This document shows, in pieces, positions 26,975-35,881 of a DNA stretch of 39,934 nt. The notes beneath the pieces were generated by a model that worked only from the letters and a program-made list of their open reading frames with translations, searched no databases and was not told the DNA's origin. This stretch comes from JANRIC01 sp033765345. Its GTDB lineage: Bacteria; Bacteroidota; Bacteroidia; Cytophagales; Microscillaceae. The stretch spans positions 1 through 39,934 of the forward strand of contig JANRIC010000169.1 in assembly GCA_033765345.1 (NCBI GenBank), read 5' to 3'. A program made the translations under genes and the position numbers. The stretch's first letter is position 1, and the number at the start of each line of letters is the position of its first letter.

Positions 26975-27808
26975 TTAGAATATTTTTATAAAGAGTGCTA
27001 TAAATGGCGCAGAAATCAACAAGTTATCAAATCGATCCAAAAACCCCCCATGCCCAGGAAGTGCGCCGCTTGAGTCCTTTACTTGGATATTTCTTTTGAG
27101 CATAGATTCCACCAAATCTCCGTGTGTACCAATGACCGTAATAATCAATGAGATACCCAACCATTGCCACCAGTCAAACACCCAAAGGTATTGTGAGAGT
27201 AAATAGGACATCACCAAGGCCATAAACCCTCCTCCAATACTTCCTTCCCAAGATTTTTTTGGCGAAATACGTGCAAAAAGTTGATGTTTACCATACCTAT
27301 AACCGATAAAATAAGCCCCAATATCGTGAATCCATAGCGTAAAAAAGATTCCCAGAATTACTTGATAGTTATAGCCTCCATCTACAAATACAATCATATT
27401 TAAAGAAGCAAAAGGAACTGTCACATATACGACCCCCAACAAGGTCAGGGCAATATTTTCAAAAGCTTCTTTTTCCTGCGGCTCATAAAGTTTGATGATA
27501 AATCCCAAACTAAATAAAGGATACAAAACCAAATAATAGATTTCAGGTATAAGCTCATCACTAATCAAAAAACTAAGCACATAAATGCTTAGGGATAAAA
27601 AAATACCATACATTTTTAGCGGTCGTTTGCCCTGAATCAGATACAAGGCATAAAACTCATACAAACATACACAACTGATTACTAAAAAAACAATAAAATA
27701 TGTCCAGGCATTCCCTAACATGCCGCCCATCATTAAGAAAAAACCTGAAAAACCATAAATAAGGCGATTTCTTAAATTATCGCTTTTGGGAGGAGGATTG
27801 GATGTCAT
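26975..27808 (-). CDS. cdsA: Phosphatidate cytidylyltransferase
   Basis: This 277-residue integral membrane protein has about seven or eight hydrophobic segments. The family signature is at the C-terminus: SMLKRNIQVKDSSGALPGHG followed by GFLDRFD, which carries the metal-binding Asp residues. SPKKSWEGSIGG is a second conserved block. It makes CDP-diacylglycerol from phosphatidic acid and CTP, the precursor of phosphatidylserine and hence of the psd product downstream. Its ATG (27808) lies inside the 3' end of the CPBP protease gene with a 32-bp overlap, so the two are translationally coupled. Confidence 0.94.
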   Translation of the reverse strand: MTSNPPPKSDNLRNRLIYGFSGFFLMMGGMLGNAWTYFIVFLVISCVCLYEFYALYLIQGKRPLKMYGIFLSLSIYVLSFLISDELIPEIYYLVLYPLFSLGFIIKLYEPQEKEAFENIALTLLGVVYVTVPFASLNMIVFVDGGYNYQVILGIFFTLWIHDIGAYFIGYRYGKHQLFARISPKKSWEGSIGGGFMALVMSYLLSQYLWVFDWWQWLGISLIITVIGTHGDLVESMLKRNIQVKDSSGALPGHGGFLDRFDNLLISAPFIALFIKIF

Positions 27809-28733
27809 CTTTGATTTGAATTTTCCTAAAATTATACAAGCTGATTACAGTCACCAGCAAAGAAACTAAAACCCATACTGAAGACATAGCTCCTGCCTCC
27901 ATAATATTGAACTTGACCAGAGATTTATGATATAAATAAATCATACTGAGCGTAAAAGCATTGTTGACAAAATGCGCCAACACGGATGTCCAGAGATTCC
28001 CTGACCAAAAATACAAATATCCAAATAAGGCACCCAGCATCATCCGAGGAATAAAACCCAGGAATTGTAAATGAAAGGCACTAAAAAGAATGGCACTCAA
28101 CCATACGGCTATGTGAGCATTCAAAAAACCCTGAAAATTTCTTTGTAATAAACCTCTAAACAATAATTCTTCGCCAATAGCAGGGATCAGCGCAATCACC
28201 AAAAGGCCTACTAAAAACTCTCCCAAATCCTTAAATGAAGTAAGATAAATGGTCAATACCTGTAATTCCTGCTCTTTTTTGAGTGCCCATTGCTCCAACT
28301 CCGATAAGAATGCCGGAAAATGAAGCTTTGAATTCCACTCGATCAACCAAGACGTAAAGGGCATCACACAAAGCGTAATCACTACAACCAGAACCCAGAC
28401 CAATAACCCTTTTACCGGGACTGGACTCAGATCACTTAACTTTTCGCGACTAAAGAAACGTAAATACAAATATGAACTCAGCACAAAACCCCCTAATGCT
28501 GTAAAACCTTGGATGTACAACAATACCAAACGCCCATAGTTGCTTTCCATCAGGGTATCGATTTGGAGAAATTCGGTCAAGGCTTTTGCTTCAAAAGAAA
28601 TATTAAAAATAAATAATAAAGGCAGCGGAACCAGTAAAAAGGCAACCGCAACACCTATCAAAAAAAAGCCAATGATGATCAGGCTGTTAGAAATACCTTT
28701 ACTGAATGAATGTCTTTTGATCGGATAATTCAT
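27777..28733 (-). CDS. CPBP family intramembrane metalloprotease
   Basis: I start this at the ATG at 28733 (MNYPIKRHSF), giving 318 residues; an in-frame TTG at 28757 would add eight residues. A promoter-like box overlaps that longer start, which supports the shorter one. The protein has about eight transmembrane segments. The CAAX protease/bacteriocin-processing (ABI) motifs are present: GEELLFRGLLQRNF (EExxxR), SAILFSAFHLQF (FxxxH) and VLAHFVNNAF (HxxxN). Such proteins are Rce1-like glutamate proteases; bacterial substrates are mostly unknown. It is the first gene of the CPBP / cdsA / gdh / psd run. Confidence 0.9.
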   Translation of the reverse strand: MNYPIKRHSFSKGISNSLIIIGFFLIGVAVAFLLVPLPLLFIFNISFEAKALTEFLQIDTLMESNYGRLVLLYIQGFTALGGFVLSSYLYLRFFSREKLSDLSPVPVKGLLVWVLVVVITLCVMPFTSWLIEWNSKLHFPAFLSELEQWALKKEQELQVLTIYLTSFKDLGEFLVGLLVIALIPAIGEELLFRGLLQRNFQGFLNAHIAVWLSAILFSAFHLQFLGFIPRMMLGALFGYLYFWSGNLWTSVLAHFVNNAFTLSMIYLYHKSLVKFNIMEAGAMSSVWVLVSLLVTVISLYNFRKIQIKDDIQSSSQKR

Positions 28734-28754
28734 GCTTGGTTCAAAATTAGAAAA

Positions 28755-28762
28755 CAAAATTA
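28755..28762 (-). promoter_or_regulatory. Candidate -7 box for the CPBP/cdsA run
   Basis: On the minus strand this reads TAATTTTG, an exact TAnnTTTG match, 22 bp before the ATG at 28733. A second identical TAATTTTG lies at 28749-28742. No clear TTTG was found at -33, so this rests on the -7 box alone. It decides the start choice for the CPBP gene. Confidence 0.3.
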
Positions 28763-28864
28763 AATCATAATGGTAAATTGTTTATAGTTCTTTGAGAATA
28801 TGCCTGAAAATAAGGGCAGAATTTGTAATTTTGTAAGCGTTTCACACAATTTGATATATAAACC

Positions 28865-29860
28865 GTGGTTAAAATTGGAAATGTAGAACTGGGAGAGTTT
28901 CCGCTTTTACTCGCTCCCATGGAAGATGTAAGTGATCCTCCATTCCGTGCCTTATGCAAGCAACACGGCGCGGATATGATGTATACCGAGTTTATCGCTG
29001 CTGACGGGCTCATCCGTGATGCCGCCAAAAGTCTCGAGAAGCTCGATATCTATGATTACGAACGCCCCATAGGTATCCAAATCTTTGGTGCCGAGATAGA
29101 ACCCATGCGCCAGGCAGCAGCCATCGCCGAAGAAGCCGGACCCGAAGTGCTAGACATCAACTACGGCTGCCCCGTCAAGAAAGTAGCCTGCAAAGGGGCT
29201 GGGGCAGGTATTTTACAGGATTTGCCCAAGATGCAGAGAATGACCGCAGAGATCGTCAAGCAGGTCAAGATCCCCGTAACCGTCAAAACCCGCCTGGGTT
29301 GGGATGAAAACTCCATCAAAATCATTGAAGTGGCCAAACGCCTTCAGGATGTGGGTATTCAGGCTCTTACCATCCACGGGCGCACCCGCAAGCAAATGTA
29401 CAAGGGCGAAGCCGACTGGAGCTATATTGCAGAGGTGAAGAATCAGGCAGACATACACATTCCAATCTTTGGCAACGGAGATGTAGATTCTCCTGAAAAA
29501 GCCTTAGAATACCGCCAAAAATACGGCGTAGATGGTATCATGATCGGCCGTGCCAGCATTGGCCACCCCTGGATTTTTGAAGAAATCAAGCACTATTTCG
29601 CTACCGGACAGAAACTGTCGCCGCCCAGTCTCCGACAACGTATCGAGGCCTGTGAAACTCACCTGCTCAAATCCATAGAATGGAAAGGTGAAAAAAGAGG
29701 CGTTTTTGAAATGCGTCGCCATTATACCAACTATTTCCGGGGTTTTCGCGATTTTAAAAACTTTCGCCAAAGACTCGTAGAAGCCAATCAACCTGTGGCT
29801 ATTCTGAGTATTTTGGAAGAAATAGCAGCGTTTTATGAGGGAATATCCGTTTTGGTATAA
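28865..29860 (+). CDS. dusB: tRNA-dihydrouridine synthase DusB
   Basis: This 331-residue flavoenzyme reduces uridine to dihydrouridine in the tRNA D-loop. The TIM-barrel FMN motifs are clear: LLLAPMEDVSDPPFRALCKQ at the start, GIQIFGAEIEPM, DINYGCPVKKVACKGAGAGI with the catalytic Cys, VTVKTRLGWD, LTIHGRTRKQMYKGEADW and GIMIGRASIGHPWIF. The start is GTG at 28865, the only start that gives the normal N-terminus (VKIGNVELGEFPLLLAP). A TAATTTTG -7-like box at 28826-28833 lies 32 bp upstream. GC content is visibly higher than in the neighbours over 29,100-29,600. Confidence 0.95.
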   Translation: MVKIGNVELGEFPLLLAPMEDVSDPPFRALCKQHGADMMYTEFIAADGLIRDAAKSLEKLDIYDYERPIGIQIFGAEIEPMRQAAAIAEEAGPEVLDINYGCPVKKVACKGAGAGILQDLPKMQRMTAEIVKQVKIPVTVKTRLGWDENSIKIIEVAKRLQDVGIQALTIHGRTRKQMYKGEADWSYIAEVKNQADIHIPIFGNGDVDSPEKALEYRQKYGVDGIMIGRASIGHPWIFEEIKHYFATGQKLSPPSLRQRIEACETHLLKSIEWKGEKRGVFEMRRHYTNYFRGFRDFKNFRQRLVEANQPVAILSILEEIAAFYEGISVLV

Positions 29861-29864
29861 GGGA

Positions 29865-29895
29865 GATTTTCCAAATCTCAAAGATTTGGAAAATC
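29865..29895. repeat. 14-bp perfect hairpin after dusB
   Basis: GATTTTCCAAATCT (29865-29878) and AGATTTGGAAAATC (29882-29895) pair perfectly around a CAA loop, starting 5 bp after the dusB stop. No T-run follows on either strand, so it is not a classic terminator. AT-rich palindromes of this kind recur between genes in Bacteroidota as I remember them, so it may be a dispersed repeat that also protects the mRNA 3' end. Confidence 0.7.
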
Positions 29896-29941
29896 CTTGT
29901 AAATCAAGGTCATAAAAATTACCGTTTAAACCGTTTATTAC

Positions 29942-30088
29942 ATGTCTTTTTGGGGAATCATTTTGGTTGTTTTCTTGGGATTTATGGGTTTGGGTTTTTA
30001 TCTTTCTTATTCGGCTAGTCTAAAAGCCAGGGCTTTGTTTAGATCACTGGATAAAAAATATGAAGACATAATCTTTGCCTTGCCCTAA
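29942..30088 (+). CDS. Tiny membrane ORF, 48 residues, possibly truncated
   Basis: An ATG at 29942 opens 48 codons: a hydrophobic helix (FWGIILVVFLGFMGLGFYLSY) and a short basic tail (LKARALFRSLDKK). The last 14 or so codons overlap, on the opposite strand, the broken end of the Rpn-type fragment, so the tail after about residue 38 may be read-through into foreign DNA. It could be an intact small membrane protein or the 5' stub of a gene cut by the insertion. No family is recognised. Confidence 0.35.
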   Translation: MSFWGIILVVFLGFMGLGFYLSYSASLKARALFRSLDKKYEDIIFALP

Positions 30089-30415
30089 ACCAAAATAAAC
30101 GATATTAATAGAGTAAATTTTTTTGATTGTGCCATAAGGCTCGCCTTCTTTGATGTATTCAGTGACCAATTTGGATACGCCGTATAAGATTCGCTGGAAG
30201 TAGTCAATTTCTGAATCATTTTGTACTTCTACCAGCATCAATTCATCATGTTGGCTTTTCACCAAAATATCCACTCGATTGTATTTATCGTATTCGTCTT
30301 GTTTGTTGCCTTCACTTTCCAAGATGCTTTCGATCGTTACGTCGAGATGAAGTAACTCGCTCAGAAAGCCCTCTAAAATATCAAAATTGGCTTTGTGACG
30401 AAGCATTTTTTTCAT
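30044..30415 (-). pseudogene. 3'-truncated Rpn/PD-(D/E)XK nuclease family transposase fragment
   Basis: This has 123 residues, where the Rpn-family (PD-(D/E)XK nuclease family transposase) proteins usually have about 280-320. The N-terminal part is well preserved: ANFDILEGFLSELL, NRVDILVKSQHDELMLVEVQ with the nuclease D and E-x-Q, DYFQRILYGVSKLVTEYI and INIVYFGLGQGKDYV. The usual continuation after KDYV is missing: the frame runs five codons into unrelated sequence and stops. The break lies near 30,062. The nuclease core residues are present but the C-terminal half is lost, so it is probably inactive. It marks past mobile-gene activity between dusB and ybeY. Confidence 0.75.
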
Positions 30416-30606
30416 CGCTCAATCAAAACGAATTAGTTTTCGGCTCATGACTTTTTGTTTTCTACAAAGGTACAAAAAAATAAAAAAGCATTTGTGAAAT
30501 AAATTGCTGTTGGGCGGTTCAGGTTTTTCTTACAATTATGCCTACCGAACATCCCAATAAATGCAATCCTTGCGTTTATTTCCTTGTCAAGAGTGATACA
30601 AAACTT

Positions 30607-31029
30607 CTAAACAATCAGCAAACTCAAATATTGGTCTTCCAGAGCACGCATTTGTTGTTTTTCTGCGGGGCTTTTGTCACCATAGCCAAGTAGGTGTAGT
30701 ACGCCGTGAATAATGACGCGGTGAAGTTCGTTTTCAAAAGTGACTTCAAATTTTTGGGCGTTTTCCTGGACGCGTTCTATGCTGATAAAAATATCTCCCT
30801 CGATGGCGTTTCCTTCGGAATGGTCAAAGGTGATGATGTCTGTGAATGTATCGTGTTGTAGATACTGGCGATTAAGCTCGATGAGATAGGCATCATCACA
30901 GAAGATGATGTTCAATGATTCACAAAATCCTTCTTCGGATTTTATGGTTTTTAAAATCCAGTTGATTATTGCTTCCGGATGAGGGAGAGTAAACTCGATG
31001 GATTCGGTGAAGAAATTGATTTCACCCAT
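30607..31029 (-). CDS. ybeY: Endoribonuclease YbeY (rRNA maturation factor)
   Basis: This 140-residue metal-dependent endoribonuclease is needed for 16S rRNA maturation and ribosome quality control. The zinc motif is HRVIIHGVLHLLGYGDKSP: two His as in H-x3-H, while the usual third His position holds Asp, a substitution I recall as normal in Bacteroidota. FTDIITFDHSEGNAIEGDIFIS is the conserved strand before it. It is the last gene of the run DUF4175 / ATP-binding protein / ybeY and starts 39 bp after the ATP-binding gene. Confidence 0.93.
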   Translation of the reverse strand: MGEINFFTESIEFTLPHPEAIINWILKTIKSEEGFCESLNIIFCDDAYLIELNRQYLQHDTFTDIITFDHSEGNAIEGDIFISIERVQENAQKFEVTFENELHRVIIHGVLHLLGYGDKSPAEKQQMRALEDQYLSLLIV

Positions 31030-31068
31030 AAGAGATGTAAAAAGGTAGAAGAATAATTTCCAATGTAA

Positions 31069-31470
31069 TTACTGCACGTAAAATATGAGTTCTACGCTGG
31101 TTCCATTTTCGTGGAAGATAATTTCATCTGAGAGGTGTTTCATCAGAAAAATACCTCTTCCACCGGGTTTGTCTAAGTTTTCGGGGGCAGTAGGGTCTGC
31201 CAGGTTTCGAAAGTCGAAACCTTTTCCTTCGTCTTTGATCCAAAACCGTACACGATCATCTCCTAGTTCCATGGCAAGTTCGACATTTTTCTTCTCGTCT
31301 TCCTTGTTACCGTGTTTGATGGCATTGTTGACAGATTCGGTTACAGCAATCATGATATTCCCATAAATGTCATCGTCAATATTATGCTTTTCTTTGGCAT
31401 TATCTATGAAACTTTCCACTATCCTGATGTTTTCCATCAAGGAGGGTATTTTTAGCTTTAACAGTTTCAT
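31069..31470 (-). CDS. Anti-sigma-factor-like ATP-binding protein (HATPase_c_2)
   Basis: This 133-residue single-domain GHKL ATPase of the RsbW/SpoIIAB type has N-box MIAVTESVNNAIKHGN, G1 box KDEGKGFDF and the glycine loop GGRGIFLMKHLSDEI. Such proteins act as serine kinases or anti-sigma regulators in partner-switching systems. No anti-sigma antagonist or phosphatase gene is beside it here; its neighbours are DUF4175 (14 bp upstream) and ybeY (39 bp downstream). The partner is unknown. The coupling to ybeY and DUF4175 is one I recall as common in Bacteroidota. Confidence 0.9.
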   Translation of the reverse strand: MKLLKLKIPSLMENIRIVESFIDNAKEKHNIDDDIYGNIMIAVTESVNNAIKHGNKEDEKKNVELAMELGDDRVRFWIKDEGKGFDFRNLADPTAPENLDKPGGRGIFLMKHLSDEIIFHENGTSVELIFYVQ

Positions 31471-31484
31471 TATGTCTGTGTAAT

Positions 31485-34400
31485 TTATTTATCGATTTTC
31501 TCAAAATATTCATCTACTTCTTTTTTATAATAAGGAGATAAAGCTGGGGGTATGGTTTTGAGCAGCTCTATTTGTTTTTCCTTATTTTTAAAATATTGAT
31601 TCAGTCCAGGTGGAATCTGTTTTTGTTTTTTCTTTGCGACTTCTGATTTACGTTCTTCTTCTTCGCCACGTTCTTTGACGGCTTTTTCCGATTCGAGCAA
31701 GCGTGTTTCTATTTCTTTTTGGCGTTCTTGAGTGATATTTTCCAGTTTTTTATTGACCAGGTCTTCTTCATTTTTTTCCATTTGCTTCATGAGTTCCTGG
31801 ATTTGCTTGCTGAGTTGTTCTTTACCCTCTTTGTCTCCACCCATCATTTTTTCCAATTCACGGAGGGTTTGTCGGATTCTTTGTTGTTCGGCGGCTAATC
31901 TAGCTAATTCTTCGGAAAGTTCTCGACCTGATTTGCCACTTTTTTTCAATTCCTGGATTTTTTGGTTCAAGCCCTGCTGTAATTTACTCAAACTGGGTGA
32001 ATTTTGGGGTTTTCCTTTTCCATTTTGCGGCATAGCCATGGCATTTTGCATGGCTTGTTGCATTTGCGAAAGAACGTCATTGAGCATCAGGGCGAGGTTG
32101 TTCATGGAGGTCATGGCAAATTGTTGTTGTGCGGTAGCATTGCCGAGTTTGCGTTGTTTGATCAGGTCGGAGCTTTCATCCATATATCCTTTCATAGAAG
32201 TAAGCTCTCGGGTGACGAAGGACTGAATCTGGAAGACTCGTTTGGAAAGAGCGGTGAGGCTATCTTCAATGATTTTGGCATCATCTCGGAGTTTGAGTTG
32301 TTGTTGTGCCAGGGTGATGAATCGGGGGTCGGAGAGGTTGACTTTACGAAATTCTTTCATAAGCTCTTCTTGATCAAAAGAAAGCGTGACAAGATTCTCG
32401 AGGATTGCCCGGAGGTCGTCCATGTTTTCCATCATCATTTCCATTTCCATGCCTGACTGCATTTCGCCGAGTTGTTCGGCCATTTTTTGCATTTTTTGTC
32501 CGGCATCTTTTTGTTCATCGCCTGCTTTTTTATTTTGATTTTTTTGAAGTTGCTCTAAGATTTTCTGGAGTTTTTCGGAGAGTTCTTTTTGTTCACCTTG
32601 CATTTGTTCGTTGTTTTCTTCCATTCCGTTGGGGTTTTCAAGGTCTTGGTCCATTTCCTCCAGTTCTTTGAGGTCTTCTTTGATATCTTCAAATTTTTCG
32701 TTTAGTTCTTTTTGTTTTTCTTCGGGAGATTGATTGTCCTTTTGATTTTCTTTTCCTTCCTGGTTTTCGTTTTCTTTTCCGTCTTTATTTTCTTGATCTT
32801 CTTTTCCGTCTTTATTCTGATTATCTTTTTGGTTTTCCTTGGAGTTTTCTTTATCTTTTCCTTCTTTTTTATCTTCGTTGAGATTTTCTTTGGCCAGTTC
32901 TTTTTGTTCTTTGGCTAAGTCTTGGAGGTTTTCGACGGTTTGTTCGAGTTTTTGCTCAAATTGCAGTTGTTTGAACATCTCGAGGGCTCTTTCGAGTTCT
33001 TTTTCAAGGGTTTGTTCTTTTTCTTCTATATCTTTTAGTTTGTCCAAGACGGCATCATTATTTCGGTTTTGCTCCAAAAGTTTTTGGAGTTCTTCATAGA
33101 GTTTTTTGGTTTCCTCATCCAAGAGCTGATCCATCAGATTTTTAAGTTGGTCTATTTTTTCCTGGACTCGTTCGCTGTTTTCAAAGAAGCGTTCTTGTTT
33201 TTGATTCAGGAGTGCGTTTTGTTCCTGAAGTTTTTTGATTTCATCAGAAAGCTCGTCTCTTCTTTTGAGGATATCTTCGGCTTGTTTTTTATCCTGGTAG
33301 TCGAGTTGATTTTTATTTAAGAGCTTATTTTCCAGGTTTTTAATATCATTCTGGAGTTTTTGGGCTTTTTGCAGGGTATTATCAATTTGGTTTTCAGCTT
33401 TATCGACAGACTCGTCAATTTCTTCTTCCAATTCTTCTTGGGAAGGGATTTTAAACTGTCTGGGGGAGGTTTTGGCACTTTTGGCACCGTTTACGCCGTC
33501 ATTGTCCCAAACTTGGGCATAATAATCAATTTTATCTCCGGGCTGCAATTGCAATTGGCTCAAATCCAACTGATAATAATAATTTTGGATAGATTGATCC
33601 GGGCTTACAGGAATCGGAATGCTTTTGAACTGTCCGGGGTTATTTTTTCTAGAAATTTTATAAAAGAGTTGTAGGCGACTGAAGCCATAATCGTCCGAGA
33701 TACTTCCTCCTACGCTTAAAAAGCTATACGTAGCGGTATCCTGGTATTCCTGCACCGAGATATTGGGGAATTTATCAGGAATTACATTGACATAATAGTT
33801 GATTTCTTCTTTGTTGTAGCTGTATTTATTCTTGAGGCGTACTTGATAAGACTGAGAATTCCGAACGCTTCTGAGGTATTCAAACGTTTTCTCTCCCTTT
33901 TTGCGGACTTCCACGGTATCTTTTCCTTGATTAAAAAGAAGCAATAACTTATCGGTTTGATTGGTATTAAACCTCCATTGAATCTGTGTACCTTCAGGAA
34001 CAACCAGATTGCCGACATTATCCCATTTTTCATTGGGTTTGCCTAAGTAAGCAGGATAACTCAGATAGGCATTAAATGAAAGCAGACTGGGGCGCTCTAT
34101 GACTTCAATCTGATAACCGATCGAGCTAAATCCTGCCGCTTCAAAATAAAAATCAACAGGCTTTTGAATCTTAGGGAAAGTATAGAGGTATTTTCCTTTT
34201 TCGTCTGGATTCACTTTGTAGCGGCGTTCGCCAGCGATCAGAAATACTTCGGAAGGGATGGCGCGGCCGTTGAGGCTTAACACTACTTCAAAATCTTCAT
34301 TTTTAAAAGCCTGAAGTTTTTTATTTTCTAAGTTGAATGTAAAAGGTGCAGGGTCTACAAATTCGCGGCTATAATTGAGCAAACGCACCGAACTCTTCGT

Positions 34401-34946
34401 GAATAATTCGCTGAAAAAGCTTGGTGAAATCACAAAAATTGAAATCAATAACACAAGCGGAATCAGAATATATTTGAGATAGCGGCGGTTTTCGCTGAGA
34501 TCAATGGCTTCTGTAAATTTAAAAATACTCAACTCCCTTGTACGTTGGGCAATGCTGGCCATCAAGAGCGAGTTGTTGGGGTCAGAAGTATTATTCAACT
34601 GAATGGTGTTAAGCAGCTTATCATTGATGTCGGGGAAATAATGTCCGATTTGAAGAGCAGCCTCTTCGTCGCTGAGTTGGCGATTGATTTTGAGCAATCG
34701 GGAAATGGGAATAAAAACCCAGTAAAAAAGGGTGGTAGAAATAAATACCACAAATGAGAAAAACAAAACGGTTCGAACCACTGAATTAAATCGCCCCAAA
34801 TACTCTAGGGTATTGAGAGAAATGTAAATAGCCAAAAACAAAGCACCTGCAATCAATATTCCTTTAAGGAGTAGATTGGTGTAGTACTTTTGTTTGTACT
34901 GGTGTAAAGCACTTAGAAGGTTATTGGCGGAATGTTGTTTCTCCAT
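31485..34946 (-). CDS. DUF4175 family large membrane/coiled-coil protein
   Basis: This 1153-residue protein has two transmembrane helices near the N-terminus (about 25-45 and 60-80) and a third at about 155-175. An Ig-like or beta-rich extracytoplasmic stretch covers about 190-510. Very long coiled coils follow, rich in Gln, Glu and Lys (about 520-880). Within them, about 690-770 is an extreme low-complexity run built from Lys, Glu, Asn, Asp and Gln. Further helices and a short basic C-terminal tail end the protein. DUF4175 proteins are widespread in Bacteroidota and some proteobacteria; their function is not established. This is the first gene of the unit with the anti-sigma-like ATPase and ybeY. 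The low-complexity part makes long antisense open frames that are not genes. Confidence 0.87.
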   Translation of the reverse strand: MEKQHSANNLLSALHQYKQKYYTNLLLKGILIAGALFLAIYISLNTLEYLGRFNSVVRTVLFFSFVVFISTTLFYWVFIPISRLLKINRQLSDEEAALQIGHYFPDINDKLLNTIQLNNTSDPNNSLLMASIAQRTRELSIFKFTEAIDLSENRRYLKYILIPLVLLISIFVISPSFFSELFTKSSVRLLNYSREFVDPAPFTFNLENKKLQAFKNEDFEVVLSLNGRAIPSEVFLIAGERRYKVNPDEKGKYLYTFPKIQKPVDFYFEAAGFSSIGYQIEVIERPSLLSFNAYLSYPAYLGKPNEKWDNVGNLVVPEGTQIQWRFNTNQTDKLLLLFNQGKDTVEVRKKGEKTFEYLRSVRNSQSYQVRLKNKYSYNKEEINYYVNVIPDKFPNISVQEYQDTATYSFLSVGGSISDDYGFSRLQLFYKISRKNNPGQFKSIPIPVSPDQSIQNYYYQLDLSQLQLQPGDKIDYYAQVWDNDGVNGAKSAKTSPRQFKIPSQEELEEEIDESVDKAENQIDNTLQKAQKLQNDIKNLENKLLNKNQLDYQDKKQAEDILKRRDELSDEIKKLQEQNALLNQKQERFFENSERVQEKIDQLKNLMDQLLDEETKKLYEELQKLLEQNRNNDAVLDKLKDIEEKEQTLEKELERALEMFKQLQFEQKLEQTVENLQDLAKEQKELAKENLNEDKKEGKDKENSKENQKDNQNKDGKEDQENKDGKENENQEGKENQKDNQSPEEKQKELNEKFEDIKEDLKELEEMDQDLENPNGMEENNEQMQGEQKELSEKLQKILEQLQKNQNKKAGDEQKDAGQKMQKMAEQLGEMQSGMEMEMMMENMDDLRAILENLVTLSFDQEELMKEFRKVNLSDPRFITLAQQQLKLRDDAKIIEDSLTALSKRVFQIQSFVTRELTSMKGYMDESSDLIKQRKLGNATAQQQFAMTSMNNLALMLNDVLSQMQQAMQNAMAMPQNGKGKPQNSPSLSKLQQGLNQKIQELKKSGKSGRELSEELARLAAEQQRIRQTLRELEKMMGGDKEGKEQLSKQIQELMKQMEKNEEDLVNKKLENITQERQKEIETRLLESEKAVKERGEEEERKSEVAKKKQKQIPPGLNQYFKNKEKQIELLKTIPPALSPYYKKEVDEYFEKIDK

Positions 34947-34970
34947 AATGGTTTTATTTTAAACATAACT

Positions 34971-35001
34971 CAAATATATCTTTTTCAGATGAAATTTAAA
35001 A
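34971..35001 (-). promoter_or_regulatory. Candidate Bacteroidota-type promoter of the DUF4175/ybeY operon
   Basis: On the minus strand, TATATTTG (34978-34971) matches TAnnTTTG exactly, and TTTT (35001-34998) stands 19 bp upstream in the -33 position where TTTG is expected. Transcription would start near 34964, 18 nt before the DUF4175 start codon. Confidence 0.4.
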
Positions 35002-35084
35002 GGTTTCTTAGGGATATTCCCTGTTAAAATCCTTGAATTTCTGCAATTATCGACCAAATGGCTTTCTTCACAGATCAACCCCAC

Positions 35085-35852
35085 TTATTCTACCTCTACT
35101 AGAATCGGACAATGATCCGAATGTTTGGCTTCATTGAGAATTAGTGCGCGTTTGAGTCTTTCTTCTAGGTTTTGGGTAATCAGGTGATAATCAATGCGCC
35201 AACCCAGATTTTTTTCCCTTGCATTAGACCGAGAACTCCACCAAGTGTACTGATGCGGCTCCTGATTGAAAAAGCGGAAAGTATCTATAAAACCCAACTC
35301 CATAAATTTAGAAAGCCATTCACGCTCTTCGGGCAGAAATCCTGAACTTTTGGCGTTTGCCTGTGGATTATGAATATCAATTGGTTTGTGACAAATATTA
35401 TAATCTCCGCAGATCAACAGATTTGGCTTTTCCTGCAATAATCGGCTGATATAATCATAAAACTGATTCATCCATTGCATTTTGAAATCCTGACGTATGC
35501 CGCCGCTAGAGCCGGAGGGAACATACACGCTCATCACCGAAATATTTTCAAAATCTGCTCGCAGAAGTCTCCCTTCAGGGTCAGCCAAATCACTCCCTTC
35601 TCCATAACCATAAACAAGCCCTTGAGGTTTAATTTTGGTGAAAATCGCTACGCCGCTATACCCTTTTTTCTCGGCAGAGTTCCAGTAGGTTTCATAGCCC
35701 AGGTCTTCAAATAATGCCAAAGGTACTTGCGCTTTAAGTGCTTTGGTTTCTTGGAAGCAAACCACATCAGCATTTGCTGCTTTGAGCCACGCCACCAGTT
35801 CTTTTTTGATGGCAGATCGAATGCCGTTTACATTATAAGAAATTACCTTCAT
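35085..35852 (-). CDS. xthA: Exodeoxyribonuclease III
   Basis: This 255-residue AP endonuclease / 3'-5' exonuclease of base-excision repair has the endonuclease/exonuclease/phosphatase motifs intact: VISYNVNGIRSA, DVVCFQETKAL (metal-binding Glu), SVYVPSGSS, LLICGDYNICHKPIDIHNP (catalytic Asp, Asn), WRIDYHLIT and the terminal KHSDHCPILVEVE with the catalytic Asp-His. The length is normal. It is 29 bp downstream of the 117-residue gene on the same strand, perhaps co-transcribed with it. Confidence 0.95.
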   Translation of the reverse strand: MKVISYNVNGIRSAIKKELVAWLKAANADVVCFQETKALKAQVPLALFEDLGYETYWNSAEKKGYSGVAIFTKIKPQGLVYGYGEGSDLADPEGRLLRADFENISVMSVYVPSGSSGGIRQDFKMQWMNQFYDYISRLLQEKPNLLICGDYNICHKPIDIHNPQANAKSSGFLPEEREWLSKFMELGFIDTFRFFNQEPHQYTWWSSRSNAREKNLGWRIDYHLITQNLEERLKRALILNEAKHSDHCPILVEVE

Positions 35853-35881
35853 GGATTGTCTACTTGGTTTATTGGGTTTTA

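Noticed and set aside
32004..33674. Several overlapping + strand frames opposite the DUF4175 gene, some looking like membrane proteins
   Set aside because: Runs of Phe/Leu/Ile arise from the antisense of Lys/Glu/Gln-rich coiled-coil codons; no start signals or families.
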